Assembly (NCBI GenBank): GCA_018715445.1
Contig: DVLP01000132.1
Coordinates: 1-8,631, forward strand
Length of the DNA stretch: 8,631 bases
Reading direction: 5' to 3'
DNA from: Candidatus Avipropionibacterium avicola
Lineage (GTDB): Bacteria; Actinomycetota; Actinomycetes; Propionibacteriales; Propionibacteriaceae
The notes below the pieces were generated by a model. The model was not told the origin of the DNA, did not search any database, and worked only from the letters and a program-made list of their open reading frames with translations. A program made the position numbers and the translations under genes. Each line of letters begins with the position of its first letter. The stretch's first letter is position 1. Shown here piece by piece: positions 1 to 6,424 of this stretch.

Positions 1-676
1 TCGCCCGGTCCGACTGCGCCGGCGCGGACTCGGTGTCCGCAGCAGACGGGGTCGGGTCGGGACAGGCTGGTGGAGCCGTGACCAACCGCTGCGGCGACGG
101 TGTCGTGGCGGTGTCGGGCTTCGGCCCGGCCACGGTGACGTGGTCGTCGATCACTGCGGCGTCGATCAACTCCAGGCTGTCGGCCTCCTGGCGCAGGTGC
201 AGGCTCACCCCGAAGGCATGTCCCTCGCGGTCCGGGACTCCCAGCAGGCTCACCTGGACCCCGTGGCTCTGGGCCTCCTCGACGGCCTCGGTCAGATCGT
301 CGTCACCGGACAGCAGATACATCACGTCGATCGCGTTGTTGCGGGCATGGGTGACCAGGTCCAGGCCCATCCGGACGTCGACGCCCTTCTGGTCACCGTT
401 GGGGGAGAGCCGACCGAGGCGCAACTTCACCCCGGGCAACATGCCGATCGTGGTCTGGGTGGCATCGGGAGCCGAACGCAGGCCGGCGCCCGAGTCGTAC
501 CAATTGGTCCGCAGCACCGTCAGCCCGCTCAACCGGGAGGCCTGGTCGGACAGGCCCCTGATCAGACCGGAGTAGTCAACCTTCACACTGGAACGCAAAC
601 TGGTGCCGGCCACGCGGGTGGCAGCCGCGTGCAGCAGATAGCCGGCATCGATGTAGAGGGCAGCGAGGGATCTCAT
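1..676 (-). CDS. NYN-domain (LabA/DUF88-like, PIN-fold) protein, 3' end cut by window edge
   Basis: The frame is open from an ATG at 676 to the window edge, giving 225 visible codons and no stop, so the C-terminus is missing. Residues 1-175 look like an NYN domain, a PIN-like fold usually linked to metal-dependent RNA cleavage. Visible acidic motifs are LYIDAGYLL (D10), KGVDVRMGLDL (D100, D106) and LLSGDDDLTEAV (D125-D127), which fit the Asp cluster of the family. After about residue 182 the chain turns into a Pro/Thr/Ser/Ala-rich, low-complexity tail, probably a disordered linker leading to something beyond the window. The gene starts 19 bp after the stop of the DUF4191 gene and is probably co-transcribed with it; GGTAGGG upstream of the ATG is a modest ribosome binding site. 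RNase activity is inferred from the family, and the substrate is unknown. Confidence 0.85.
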   Translation of the reverse strand, partial: MRSLAALYIDAGYLLHAAATRVAGTSLRSSVKVDYSGLIRGLSDQASRLSGLTVLRTNWYDSGAGLRSAPDATQTTIGMLPGVKLRLGRLSPNGDQKGVDVRMGLDLVTHARNNAIDVMYLLSGDDDLTEAVEEAQSHGVQVSLLGVPDREGHAFGVSLHLRQEADSLELIDAAVIDDHVTVAGPKPDTATTPSPQRLVTAPPACPDPTPSAADTESAPAQSDRA

Positions 677-695
677 TCGGCCACCCTACCCAGAC

Positions 696-1487
696 TCAGC
701 GCCCGCGCATCGCCTGTCGAGCGCCCCTCATCTGGCGTGGATTGGTGGGCATCGGACCCTTCGGCATCGGCAGTCGGGGCCGTACGGCGTCGAGCGCCCG
801 CAGCCGCTGCTTGATCTCGGTGATCTCGTACGCCTGCAGCACTTTCGGCATCTTGCGGATGTGCTTCTCGAGGCGGTCCAGCGGGATCTGGCCCTCCTTG
901 TCGCCCATCTGCAGGGTGACGACCTCGATCCGGTCGGTGATGCGTTGGTGCTTGCGGGCCTCGCTGTCCAACAGGTGCTTGGTACGGCCCGGCTCGCCCT
1001 CGCCGATCAGGATCAGACCACCGGGGCCGAGGGTGCGGTGCACCACGTCCATCTGCTTGTTCGCCGTGATGGCCGGAGCGCTGGTCCAGGTCTTGGGCAA
1101 CATGTTGAGGGCGACCTCGGCCGAGCCCGGTTGCCCGGCGTAGCGCTTGTAGGTGGCCCGGCGGGCGCGCACGACCAGGACGATCATGGCCAGCAGGAGA
1201 CCGACCATGATGCCGGTGAGCGGCAACATGATCCAGCGGCCGAGCAGGATGCCGGCCACCACACCGGCGATGATCGGCACGCCGACCGCGACCGCCGTGA
1301 GCCACACCAGGGCAGGGTCCTGCTCCTTGGTGAGCTTGAAGGCCTGGACGATCTGCTTGACCCGGCCCATGTCCTTGGGGTCGGTGGAGTTGCGCTTGCG
1401 TTCCTTCGCCGCCTTGCGCTCAGCCTTCAGCTTCGCCTCGGCATCGCGGCGGACCTGCTTCGGGTCGATCGTCTTGTCGCCAGCCAT
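696..1487 (-). CDS. DUF4191 family membrane protein
   Basis: This 263-residue protein matches what I know of the actinobacterial DUF4191 family, represented in M. tuberculosis by Rv2219, also next to lipA. The first ~55 residues are very basic and helical (many Lys/Arg/Glu/Ala), followed by two hydrophobic segments at about 59-83 and 86-107 separated by a tight turn (LLGRW). A cytosolic domain of about 150 residues follows, containing a GPGGLILIGEGEP stretch near 154-166, and the C-terminus is rich in Arg, Pro and Met. The two-helix hairpin predicts both ends on the cytoplasmic side. The ATG at 1487 gives MAGDKTIDPKQ; no strong Shine-Dalgarno is seen, only a purine-rich stretch about 14 nt upstream. 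The gene lies 30 bp after lipA and 19 bp before the NYN gene. The biochemical role of the family is not known to me; the lipA link may be positional only. Confidence 0.92.
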   Translation of the reverse strand: MAGDKTIDPKQVRRDAEAKLKAERKAAKERKRNSTDPKDMGRVKQIVQAFKLTKEQDPALVWLTAVAVGVPIIAGVVAGILLGRWIMLPLTGIMVGLLLAMIVLVVRARRATYKRYAGQPGSAEVALNMLPKTWTSAPAITANKQMDVVHRTLGPGGLILIGEGEPGRTKHLLDSEARKHQRITDRIEVVTLQMGDKEGQIPLDRLEKHIRKMPKVLQAYEITEIKQRLRALDAVRPRLPMPKGPMPTNPRQMRGARQAMRGR

Positions 1488-1517
1488 CGTCGTATGGGTC
1501 TTCTTCTGTCGTCGGGG

Positions 1518-2471
1518 TCAAGCGGATGCGGAGTCCACGGTACCGGCTTCGACCCGCGACTCGCAGGCCTGACGGTACAGCCGACCGGCCCGGTAGGACG
1601 AACGGACCAGCGGTCCGGACATCACGCCGGCGTAGCCGATCTGCTTGGCCTCGTCGGCCAGCTCGATGAACTCCTCGGGCTTCACCCACCGTTCGACCGG
1701 GTGGTGACGCGGGCTGGGGCGCAGGTACTGGGTGATCGTGATGATCTCGCAGCCCGCGTCGTGCAGCTCGCGCAGTGCCTGGGAGACCTCCTCGCGGGTC
1801 TCACCCATGCCCAGGATCAGGTTCGACTTGGTGACCAGGTCGGCCTCACGGCTCCAGGTCAACACCTGCAGGGAGCGGTCGTAGCGGAACCCGGGCCGGA
1901 TCCGCTTGAAGATCCGCGGCACCGTCTCCACGTTGTGGGCGAAGACCTCCGGACGGGTGTCGAAGATCGGCTGCAGGTGCTGGCGGCGACCGGTGAAGTC
2001 GGGGGCCAACATCTCGACCCCGGTGTCGGGGTTCAGCTCATGGATCTTGCGGATGGTCTCGGCGTACAACCAGGAACCCTCGTCGGGCAGGTCGTCGCGG
2101 CAGACCCCGGTCACAGTGGCGTAGCGCAGGCCCATCTTCTGGACCGACTCGGCGACCCGCAGCGGCTCCTCGCGGTCGAACTCGGCCGGCTTGCCGGTGT
2201 CGATCTGGCAGAAGTCACAGCGGCGGGTGCACTGGTCGCCGCCGATCAGGAAGGTCGCCTCGCGGTCCTCCCAACACTCGAAGATGTTGGGACAGCCAGC
2301 CTCCTGGCAGACCGTGTGCAGATCCTCAGATTTCACCAGCTGCTGCAGGTCGCGATACTGCGGCCCCATCTTCGCGGTGGTCTTGATCCACGACGGCTTC
2401 TTCTCGATCGGGGTGGCGGAGTTGCGCACCTCCAACCGGAGCAACTTGCGTCCTTCTGGTGCGATGGTCAC
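1518..2471 (-). CDS. lipA: Lipoyl synthase LipA (radical SAM)
   Basis: LipA inserts two sulfur atoms into protein-bound octanoyl groups to make lipoyl cofactor on 2-oxoacid dehydrogenases and the glycine cleavage H protein, in the cytosol. The 317 residues are close to the usual length. The auxiliary [4Fe-4S] cluster motif CX4CX5C is present at C55, C60 and C66, the radical SAM motif CX3CX2C at C81, C85 and C88, and the terminal RSSY motif (auxiliary-cluster serine ligand) at 290-293. [14 protein letters not shown] is also typical. The start is a GTG at 2471; an in-frame TAG at 2483-2481 rules out a longer protein, and similarity begins at LLRLEVRN. The ribosome binding site is weak. An oddity is [12 protein letters not shown] at 121-132, where relatives commonly have Ala or Asp in place of C124 and Gly in place of E131. 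DUF4191 follows after 30 bp; the nucleotidyltransferase ends 42 bp upstream. lipB is not in the window. Confidence 0.98.
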   Translation of the reverse strand: MTIAPEGRKLLRLEVRNSATPIEKKPSWIKTTAKMGPQYRDLQQLVKSEDLHTVCQEAGCPNIFECWEDREATFLIGGDQCTRRCDFCQIDTGKPAEFDREEPLRVAESVQKMGLRYATVTGVCRDDLPDEGSWLYAETIRKIHELNPDTGVEMLAPDFTGRRQHLQPIFDTRPEVFAHNVETVPRIFKRIRPGFRYDRSLQVLTWSREADLVTKSNLILGMGETREEVSQALRELHDAGCEIITITQYLRPSPRHHPVERWVKPEEFIELADEAKQIGYAGVMSGPLVRSSYRAGRLYRQACESRVEAGTVDSASA

Positions 2472-2513
2472 GACCCCAGCCTAGTTCATCGGTTCCAATC
2501 GGGTCCGGCGGCC

Positions 2514-3293
2514 TCAGCAGTACTCCGGGGGGAGCCCGTGGTGGTACCACGCCCACTCGTGGTCGAGGATGTAACGGGACAGGCGGTCATCGACCGTAGG
2601 TGTCCCGAACTCGGTCGACAGGACGTCGAGGAGGGCCTTGGCCATCGTCGGATCCGGCTCCGCAGCCGCATGCCATGCTGCCAGCATGCCGTTGGGCAAC
2701 TCCAGTGCCTCGAGGGTCGCCGTCAGGTACTTGGGTCCGGCGAAGAGCACCCGACGGGAGGCCAGCACGGCCCGAGCGGCTGCGAATCGCAGGTGACCGG
2801 TCGCCCATTGGGCACCGAAGACGTCACCACGCCGGACCGCATCGGGGAGGAAGTACGACCCCTGGAGCCAGGCCTGCGCCAGGAAGCTGTCCACCCGCTG
2901 TTGCCACGGCACGGCCTCAAGGTCGAGCAGCGCGGCGAGGACGGTGTCGATGCCACCGTCGTGGTCCCACAGGACCCGGGCGGCGACGACGGAGGCACGG
3001 AGTGGCTCGTCTGCCTCCGTGACCGCCCGATCGAGCAGGTGACGACTGAGGTACTTCACGTCGAGGTAGCCGCCCGGCCACAGGTCGTCACACCGTACGA
3101 CGTGGGCGGTACGCCCTGCCGCCAGGCGGCGGTCCAGCTCTCGGTCGGAGAGCACCAGGTACAGATCGATGTCGGAGTCGTCGCGCTCCTCTCCCCGTGC
3201 CACGGAGCCCACCAGGATCCCGGCGCGAGCCTGAGGGTCCTGCTGGGTGTCAGCCACCCAGCGGGCGAGCCCACGTTCGTGGTGTGCTCTCAT
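2514..3293 (-). CDS. Nucleotidyltransferase-domain protein (aminoglycoside/MNT-like fold)
   Basis: This 259-residue protein has a polymerase-beta-type nucleotidyltransferase signature near the N-terminus: GSVARGEERDDSDIDL, with G29-S30 and the metal-binding pair D41/D43. A probable third acidic residue is D78 in YLDVKY. Such enzymes transfer a nucleoside monophosphate to a hydroxyl group; relatives include aminoglycoside and lincosamide nucleotidyltransferases and MNT antitoxins. The remaining ~170 residues look mostly helical (QQRVDSFLAQAWLQGSYFLP, HLRFAAARAVLASRRVLF), like the substrate-binding half of antibiotic-type enzymes, and the length fits those better than the short MNT type. The ATG at 3293 overlaps the permease stop as ATGA (3290-3293). 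A frame extending to 3404 exists, but would overlap the permease by over 100 bp. Coupling to a sugar transporter suggests a sugar-related or antibiotic-like substrate, which is inference. No HEPN partner is visible. Confidence 0.82.
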   Translation of the reverse strand: MRAHHERGLARWVADTQQDPQARAGILVGSVARGEERDDSDIDLYLVLSDRELDRRLAAGRTAHVVRCDDLWPGGYLDVKYLSRHLLDRAVTEADEPLRASVVAARVLWDHDGGIDTVLAALLDLEAVPWQQRVDSFLAQAWLQGSYFLPDAVRRGDVFGAQWATGHLRFAAARAVLASRRVLFAGPKYLTATLEALELPNGMLAAWHAAAEPDPTMAKALLDVLSTEFGTPTVDDRLSRYILDHEWAWYHHGLPPEYC

Positions 3294-4123
3294 CCCTTCA
3301 CTGCCCCCGAGGTCATCCCGGCGACGATCTGTCGGTTGAAGAAGATGAACATCACCAGGGGCGGGATCGTGATCAGCAGGATGTCGGCGAAGAGCAGGTT
3401 CCACTGGTTGAGCGTCATCGACTGGAAGTTGTAGAGCGTCAACTGGACGGTGACGTTCTCATCGCCGGGCAGGAAGTACAGCGGGCCGACGAAGTCGTTG
3501 AACACGTTCACGGCCTGGACCACGATGACCGTGACCATCACCGGTCGGAGCAGCGGCAGGATCACGGTGAAGAACAGCCTCAGCGGGCCCGCTCCGTCGA
3601 CGATCGCAGCTTCGTCGAGTTCGCGGGGGATGGTGCTGACGAAGGCGCGGAAGAGCAGGATGCAGAAGCTCAGCCCGAAGGTGGTCTCGACCAGGATCAT
3701 GCCGAACATCGTCTTGAAGATGCCCAGACCCTGCAGGACCCAGATGGTGGGGACCACGGCCGGCGGCACGATGAGCCCTGCCATCACGAGGAAGTTGATC
3801 AACCCGTTCCAGCGCGACGACCGGCGTTGCAGGACGTAGCCGGCCATGGCCGAGATCAGGACCATCGCCGTCACGGACGAGACGGTCAGCGTGGTGCTGT
3901 TGATGAAGGCTCGCAGCACCACGAAGTCCCGTGTGGTGAGGACTTCGACCACGTTGTCGAGCAGCTTCCACTGCGTGGGCAGGCTGAAGGCGAAGTCTGC
4001 GGCCTCCGGCGCCGACTTCGACGCGGTCAGGAAGATGAAGCCGAACGGGACGAGGAAGACGGCGGTGGCCACGATCAGGGACACCAGCCCGACCACGAAC
4101 TCCTTTGCGCGGTGGGGACTCAT
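3290..4123 (-). CDS. Carbohydrate ABC transporter permease, MalG type
   Basis: This is an inner-membrane subunit of a CUT1-type sugar importer (277 residues). Hydrophobic segments are seen at about 10-32, 72-97, 108-130, 142-160, 192-212 and 244-262, giving the usual six helices. The cytoplasmic EAA loop that contacts the ATPase is clear at 171-190 (EAAIVDGAGPLRLFFTVILP). The start at 4123 is chosen because it overlaps the stop of the upstream permease (ATGA, 4120-4123) and has a strong Shine-Dalgarno AGGGAGGT six bases upstream; an in-frame ATG at 4150 lacks this support. The 3' end overlaps the nucleotidyltransferase start by four bases. It should form a heterodimer with the preceding MalF-type permease. 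The transported sugar cannot be read from the sequence; the neighbouring rhamnosidase suggests L-rhamnose or a rhamnose-containing oligosaccharide. Confidence 0.96.
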   Translation of the reverse strand: MSPHRAKEFVVGLVSLIVATAVFLVPFGFIFLTASKSAPEAADFAFSLPTQWKLLDNVVEVLTTRDFVVLRAFINSTTLTVSSVTAMVLISAMAGYVLQRRSSRWNGLINFLVMAGLIVPPAVVPTIWVLQGLGIFKTMFGMILVETTFGLSFCILLFRAFVSTIPRELDEAAIVDGAGPLRLFFTVILPLLRPVMVTVIVVQAVNVFNDFVGPLYFLPGDENVTVQLTLYNFQSMTLNQWNLLFADILLITIPPLVMFIFFNRQIVAGMTSGAVKG

Positions 4124-5013
4124 CGCTCGACCTCCCTGCGGTTGAACCACACCGACATCGGGACGACGATGAGCGAGACCACCAGGAAGAGCACCACGTT
4201 GCCGGCGGTCGACAGGCCGAAGAACCCGGCCTGGTACTGCTTGTAGATCACCGAGGCGATCACGTCACTGGTGAAGCCGGGCCCGCCCTTGGTCATGGCC
4301 CAGATCAGGTCGAAGGACCGCAGCCCACCGATCAACGACAACAGGATCACCGTGGTGGTCGCGGGCATGACCAGGGGCAAGGTGATGTGGCGGAAGTTCT
4401 GCCACCAACTGGCACCGTCCACCTTGGAGGCCTCGAAGTACTCCTGGGGGATGGCGACGATCCCTGCCATGTAGATCAGGGTCGCGATCCCCAGACCCTT
4501 CCAGACATCCACTGCCGCCACGGTCAACAGGGCCATGCGGGGATCGGTGAGCCATCCGGGACCGGCGACACCGACCGCGGCCAGCACCCCGTTCACCAGC
4601 CCGTGGAAGGGGTCCAACAAGACCTTGAAGGTGATCCCGACGCCGATCGTGGAGACCAGCACCGGAAAGAAGATCACCGAACGCAGGAAGTTGCGGCCGA
4701 ACATCCTGCCGGTCAGCACCAGGCCGAGGAGCAGGCCGAGCACCACCTTCGAACCCGAGGTGACGAAGCCGTAGATGAAGGTGTTGATGAACCCCTGGAC
4801 CAACATGGGCTCCGAGAAGAACTGGACGAAGTTGTCCAGTCCGATGAACTCGGCCTCGAACAGGGTCCACCGGGTCAGGCTGAACCAGAACGAGGCGCCG
4901 GTCGGCACGGCGAAGAGCACCACGTAGAGCACTGCGGCCGGGAGGTGGAACCACAGCGGATAGACGCGGTCGCGGTGCCAGCGCCGCGTCCCGATGGCCA
5001 TCGATGCCCTCAC
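4120..5013 (-). CDS. Carbohydrate ABC transporter permease, MalF type
   Basis: This is the first of two permease subunits of the sugar importer (297 residues from the GTG). The N-terminus is basic (TRRWHRDR) and is followed by hydrophobic segments at about 23-45, 76-101, 111-133, 160-186, 216-232 and 270-290. The EAA-type loop is at 194-213 (EASKVDGASWWQNFRHITLP), and GGPGFTS near 243-249 is common in MalF/UgpA-type permeases. Two starts are plausible. A GTG at 5013 overlaps the binding-protein stop as GTGA, matching the 4-base overlaps downstream. An ATG at 5001 would give 293 residues and has a GAGGG (5007-5011) five bases upstream, which is better ribosome binding evidence. The protein ends in REVER, whose codons carry the Shine-Dalgarno of the next gene. 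Confidence 0.96.
   Translation of the reverse strand: MRASMAIGTRRWHRDRVYPLWFHLPAAVLYVVLFAVPTGASFWFSLTRWTLFEAEFIGLDNFVQFFSEPMLVQGFINTFIYGFVTSGSKVVLGLLLGLVLTGRMFGRNFLRSVIFFPVLVSTIGVGITFKVLLDPFHGLVNGVLAAVGVAGPGWLTDPRMALLTVAAVDVWKGLGIATLIYMAGIVAIPQEYFEASKVDGASWWQNFRHITLPLVMPATTTVILLSLIGGLRSFDLIWAMTKGGPGFTSDVIASVIYKQYQAGFFGLSTAGNVVLFLVVSLIVVPMSVWFNRREVER
4130..4137 (-). promoter_or_regulatory. Ribosome binding site of the MalG-type permease, inside the upstream gene
   Basis: On the minus strand AGGGAGGT lies six bases before the ATG at 4123, inside the last codons of the upstream permease. It decides between the ATG at 4123 and the in-frame ATG at 4150 in favour of the former. Confidence 0.85.
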
Positions 5014-6320
5014 CAGCCGGGAAGGCCGAGTTGCTGGGCCTGCTTCTTGACGTCCTCGTCGTACAGCTCGGCGCCCTCGGCACCGCTGCGGATGCCGCGA
5101 CCGACCTCGACGGTGATGTTGGGCAGGCCGGGACCCTTGACCGGCGACAGGAACTCCAGGGCTGGCGCCGTCATGCCGTCCTGGACGTAGGTGTCGATGT
5201 CGGTGACCATGGCCGGCACGTCGGTGGGCAGCGAACAGGCCTGGTTGGCGAACGGGCCGGTGACGGTCGCGTGCTCCAGCTGGATCTCACATCCGGTCGG
5301 TGACTGGGAGAACGCGATCAGCTGCTTGGCGGCCTCGAGCTTGTCTCCGGTGGCCGACTGTGGGATGTAGAAGGAGTTCGGCAGCCACAGCGTGAGGCGG
5401 GTGTCAGCGGCGTCCTGTGCCGGGATGGCGAAGATCCCGATGTCGTCGACCTGGTCGGGGTAGTTCTGCTGGAGGGCCGTCAGGGGTCCCGAGTGCATCG
5501 GATAGTGCACCCCGTCCCCGTTGGCGAGCATCTTGACCCCGGCGTCGTACTGGGCGGCGGGGGCGTCCTCGTTGTAGAACCCTTCCTTGGCGGTCTCCTC
5601 CTGGTTGAGGAACCCCTGCAGCGCCGGCTGATCGGCGTACTTGCGCTTGTTGGCGGTGTACTCCTCGGCCCACTGCGGGTCCTGGGCCATCACATTGGCG
5701 AAGTCCGCCAGTACGAACAGCTGTGCGGTCCAGTCGGTGCCGAAGGTCTGGATGATCGCAGTCTTGCCCGCAGCCTTGATCTTCTGGTTGTTCTCGGTGA
5801 ACTCGTCCCACGACATCGGGATCGACAGGCCGAGCTCGTCGTAGACCTTGCGGTTGTAGAGCACGCCGCCGCCCATCGTCGTACCGATCGGGGCTCCGTA
5901 CAGTCCCTGATCAGTGCTCACGGTCGGCTTGTAGTCCTCGGTGAGGTCGCCCACCCACTCCTGGTCGGACAGGTCGACCAACTGGGTGTCGGGGCTGAGT
6001 GCCTGCAGCAGGGAACCTGAGTTGTAGTTGAACACCTCCGGCATTTCGCCCGTGCTCAGTTTGGTCTTGGTGAGGTTGTCGCCCTCGGTCCCACCCGGTT
6101 GGGTCTCGATCTTGATCTCGATGTCAGGGTTCTGGGCCGTGAACGCCTTGGCCAGCGCCTCCTGGTACGCGGTCTGGCCGTCGCCGGAGACCGGGACCAA
6201 CATGCGCAGGGACAGTTTGTCGCTGCTGCCTCCGCCGCCGATCGAGCCGACCGAACAGCCGGCAACGATGGTCGTCACCGCTCCTGCTCCCGCCATGGTG
6301 AGCAGCTCTCTGCGTTTCAT
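5010..6320 (-). CDS. Sugar ABC transporter substrate-binding lipoprotein
   Basis: This 436-residue protein is an extracellular solute-binding protein of the SBP_bac_1 type that delivers sugar to the two permeases. Residues 1-22 form a lipoprotein signal: MKRRELL, a hydrophobic stretch, and a VAGC lipobox with C22 as the lipidated residue. A Gly/Ser-rich linker follows (23-33), then the mature fold begins with KLSLRMLVPVSGDGQ. The paired Arg in KRRELL hints at Tat export. Features typical of the family include GLYGAPIGTTMGGGVLYNRKVYDELG near 138-165 and a solvent-exposed Asp/Gln/Lys-rich composition. The ATG at 6320 has a strong ribosome binding site. The stop overlaps the next permease start (GTGA, 5010-5013). 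The ligand is unknown; the upstream GH78 gene suggests rhamnose or a rhamnoside product. Confidence 0.96.
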   Translation of the reverse strand: MKRRELLTMAGAGAVTTIVAGCSVGSIGGGGSSDKLSLRMLVPVSGDGQTAYQEALAKAFTAQNPDIEIKIETQPGGTEGDNLTKTKLSTGEMPEVFNYNSGSLLQALSPDTQLVDLSDQEWVGDLTEDYKPTVSTDQGLYGAPIGTTMGGGVLYNRKVYDELGLSIPMSWDEFTENNQKIKAAGKTAIIQTFGTDWTAQLFVLADFANVMAQDPQWAEEYTANKRKYADQPALQGFLNQEETAKEGFYNEDAPAAQYDAGVKMLANGDGVHYPMHSGPLTALQQNYPDQVDDIGIFAIPAQDAADTRLTLWLPNSFYIPQSATGDKLEAAKQLIAFSQSPTGCEIQLEHATVTGPFANQACSLPTDVPAMVTDIDTYVQDGMTAPALEFLSPVKGPGLPNITVEVGRGIRSGAEGAELYDEDVKKQAQQLGLPGW

Positions 6321-6327
6321 CGGTTGT

Positions 6328-6335
6328 ACCTCCTT
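6328..6335 (-). promoter_or_regulatory. Strong ribosome binding site of the substrate-binding protein gene
   Basis: On the minus strand AAGGAGGT ends seven bases before the ATG at 6320, a near-perfect match to the anti-Shine-Dalgarno sequence. It fixes the start of the binding-protein gene and suggests higher translation than the coupled genes downstream, as expected for a binding protein needed in excess over its permeases. Confidence 0.9.
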
Positions 6336-6381
6336 GTATCACCGGATGTGCCTGGATCGTGGCGGAGCCTCGGTGCGCCGT

Positions 6382-6423
6382 CACCACGGGACCCGGCCCG
6401 GCACCCGGGCCCCGACTGTGGTG
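6382..6423 (-). other. GC-rich intercistronic stem-loop after the rhamnosidase stop
   Basis: A perfect 7-bp inverted repeat, GGCCCGG and CCGGGCC with a 3-base loop, spans 6395-6411. It is enclosed by a second pair of arms, CACCAC at 6382-6387 and GTGGTG at 6418-6423, with an unpaired internal loop between. The structure begins directly after the rhamnosidase stop codon (6427-6425). No T-run follows on the transcribed strand, so a classical intrinsic terminator is not supported. It may instead protect the 3' end of a processed rhamnosidase mRNA, dampen read-through, or act as a U-less terminator. No convincing -35/-10 pair is seen in the rest of the 104-bp gap. Confidence 0.5.
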
Positions 6424-6424
6424 G

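Noticed and set aside
2514..3293. HEPN/MNT toxin-antitoxin pair
   Set aside because: The protein is longer than typical MNT antitoxins, has a sizeable helical C-terminal half, and no small HEPN partner gene lies on either side.
3291..3404. Longer N-terminus for the nucleotidyltransferase, starting at 3404
   Set aside because: The extra 37 residues are antisense-like, Arg/Asp/Pro-rich and overlap the permease by over 100 bp; the ATG at 3293 gives the 4-base overlap seen elsewhere in the operon.
861..3434. An 857-codon open frame on the plus strand spanning lipA and the nucleotidyltransferase
   Set aside because: It is antisense to four clearly coding genes, has a Gly/Asp/Gln/His-rich composition typical of a shadow of GC-rich codons, and shows no recognisable domain.
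3197..5190. Two long plus-strand frames (3197-4246 and 4105-5190) opposite the permeases
   Set aside because: Very rich in Asp, Glu, His, Gln and Arg with no hydrophobic core. They are the antisense of hydrophobic membrane-protein codons.
6395..6411. Intrinsic terminator after the rhamnosidase
   Set aside because: The hairpin is strong but no T-run follows on the transcribed strand, so it is listed only as a stem-loop of unknown role.
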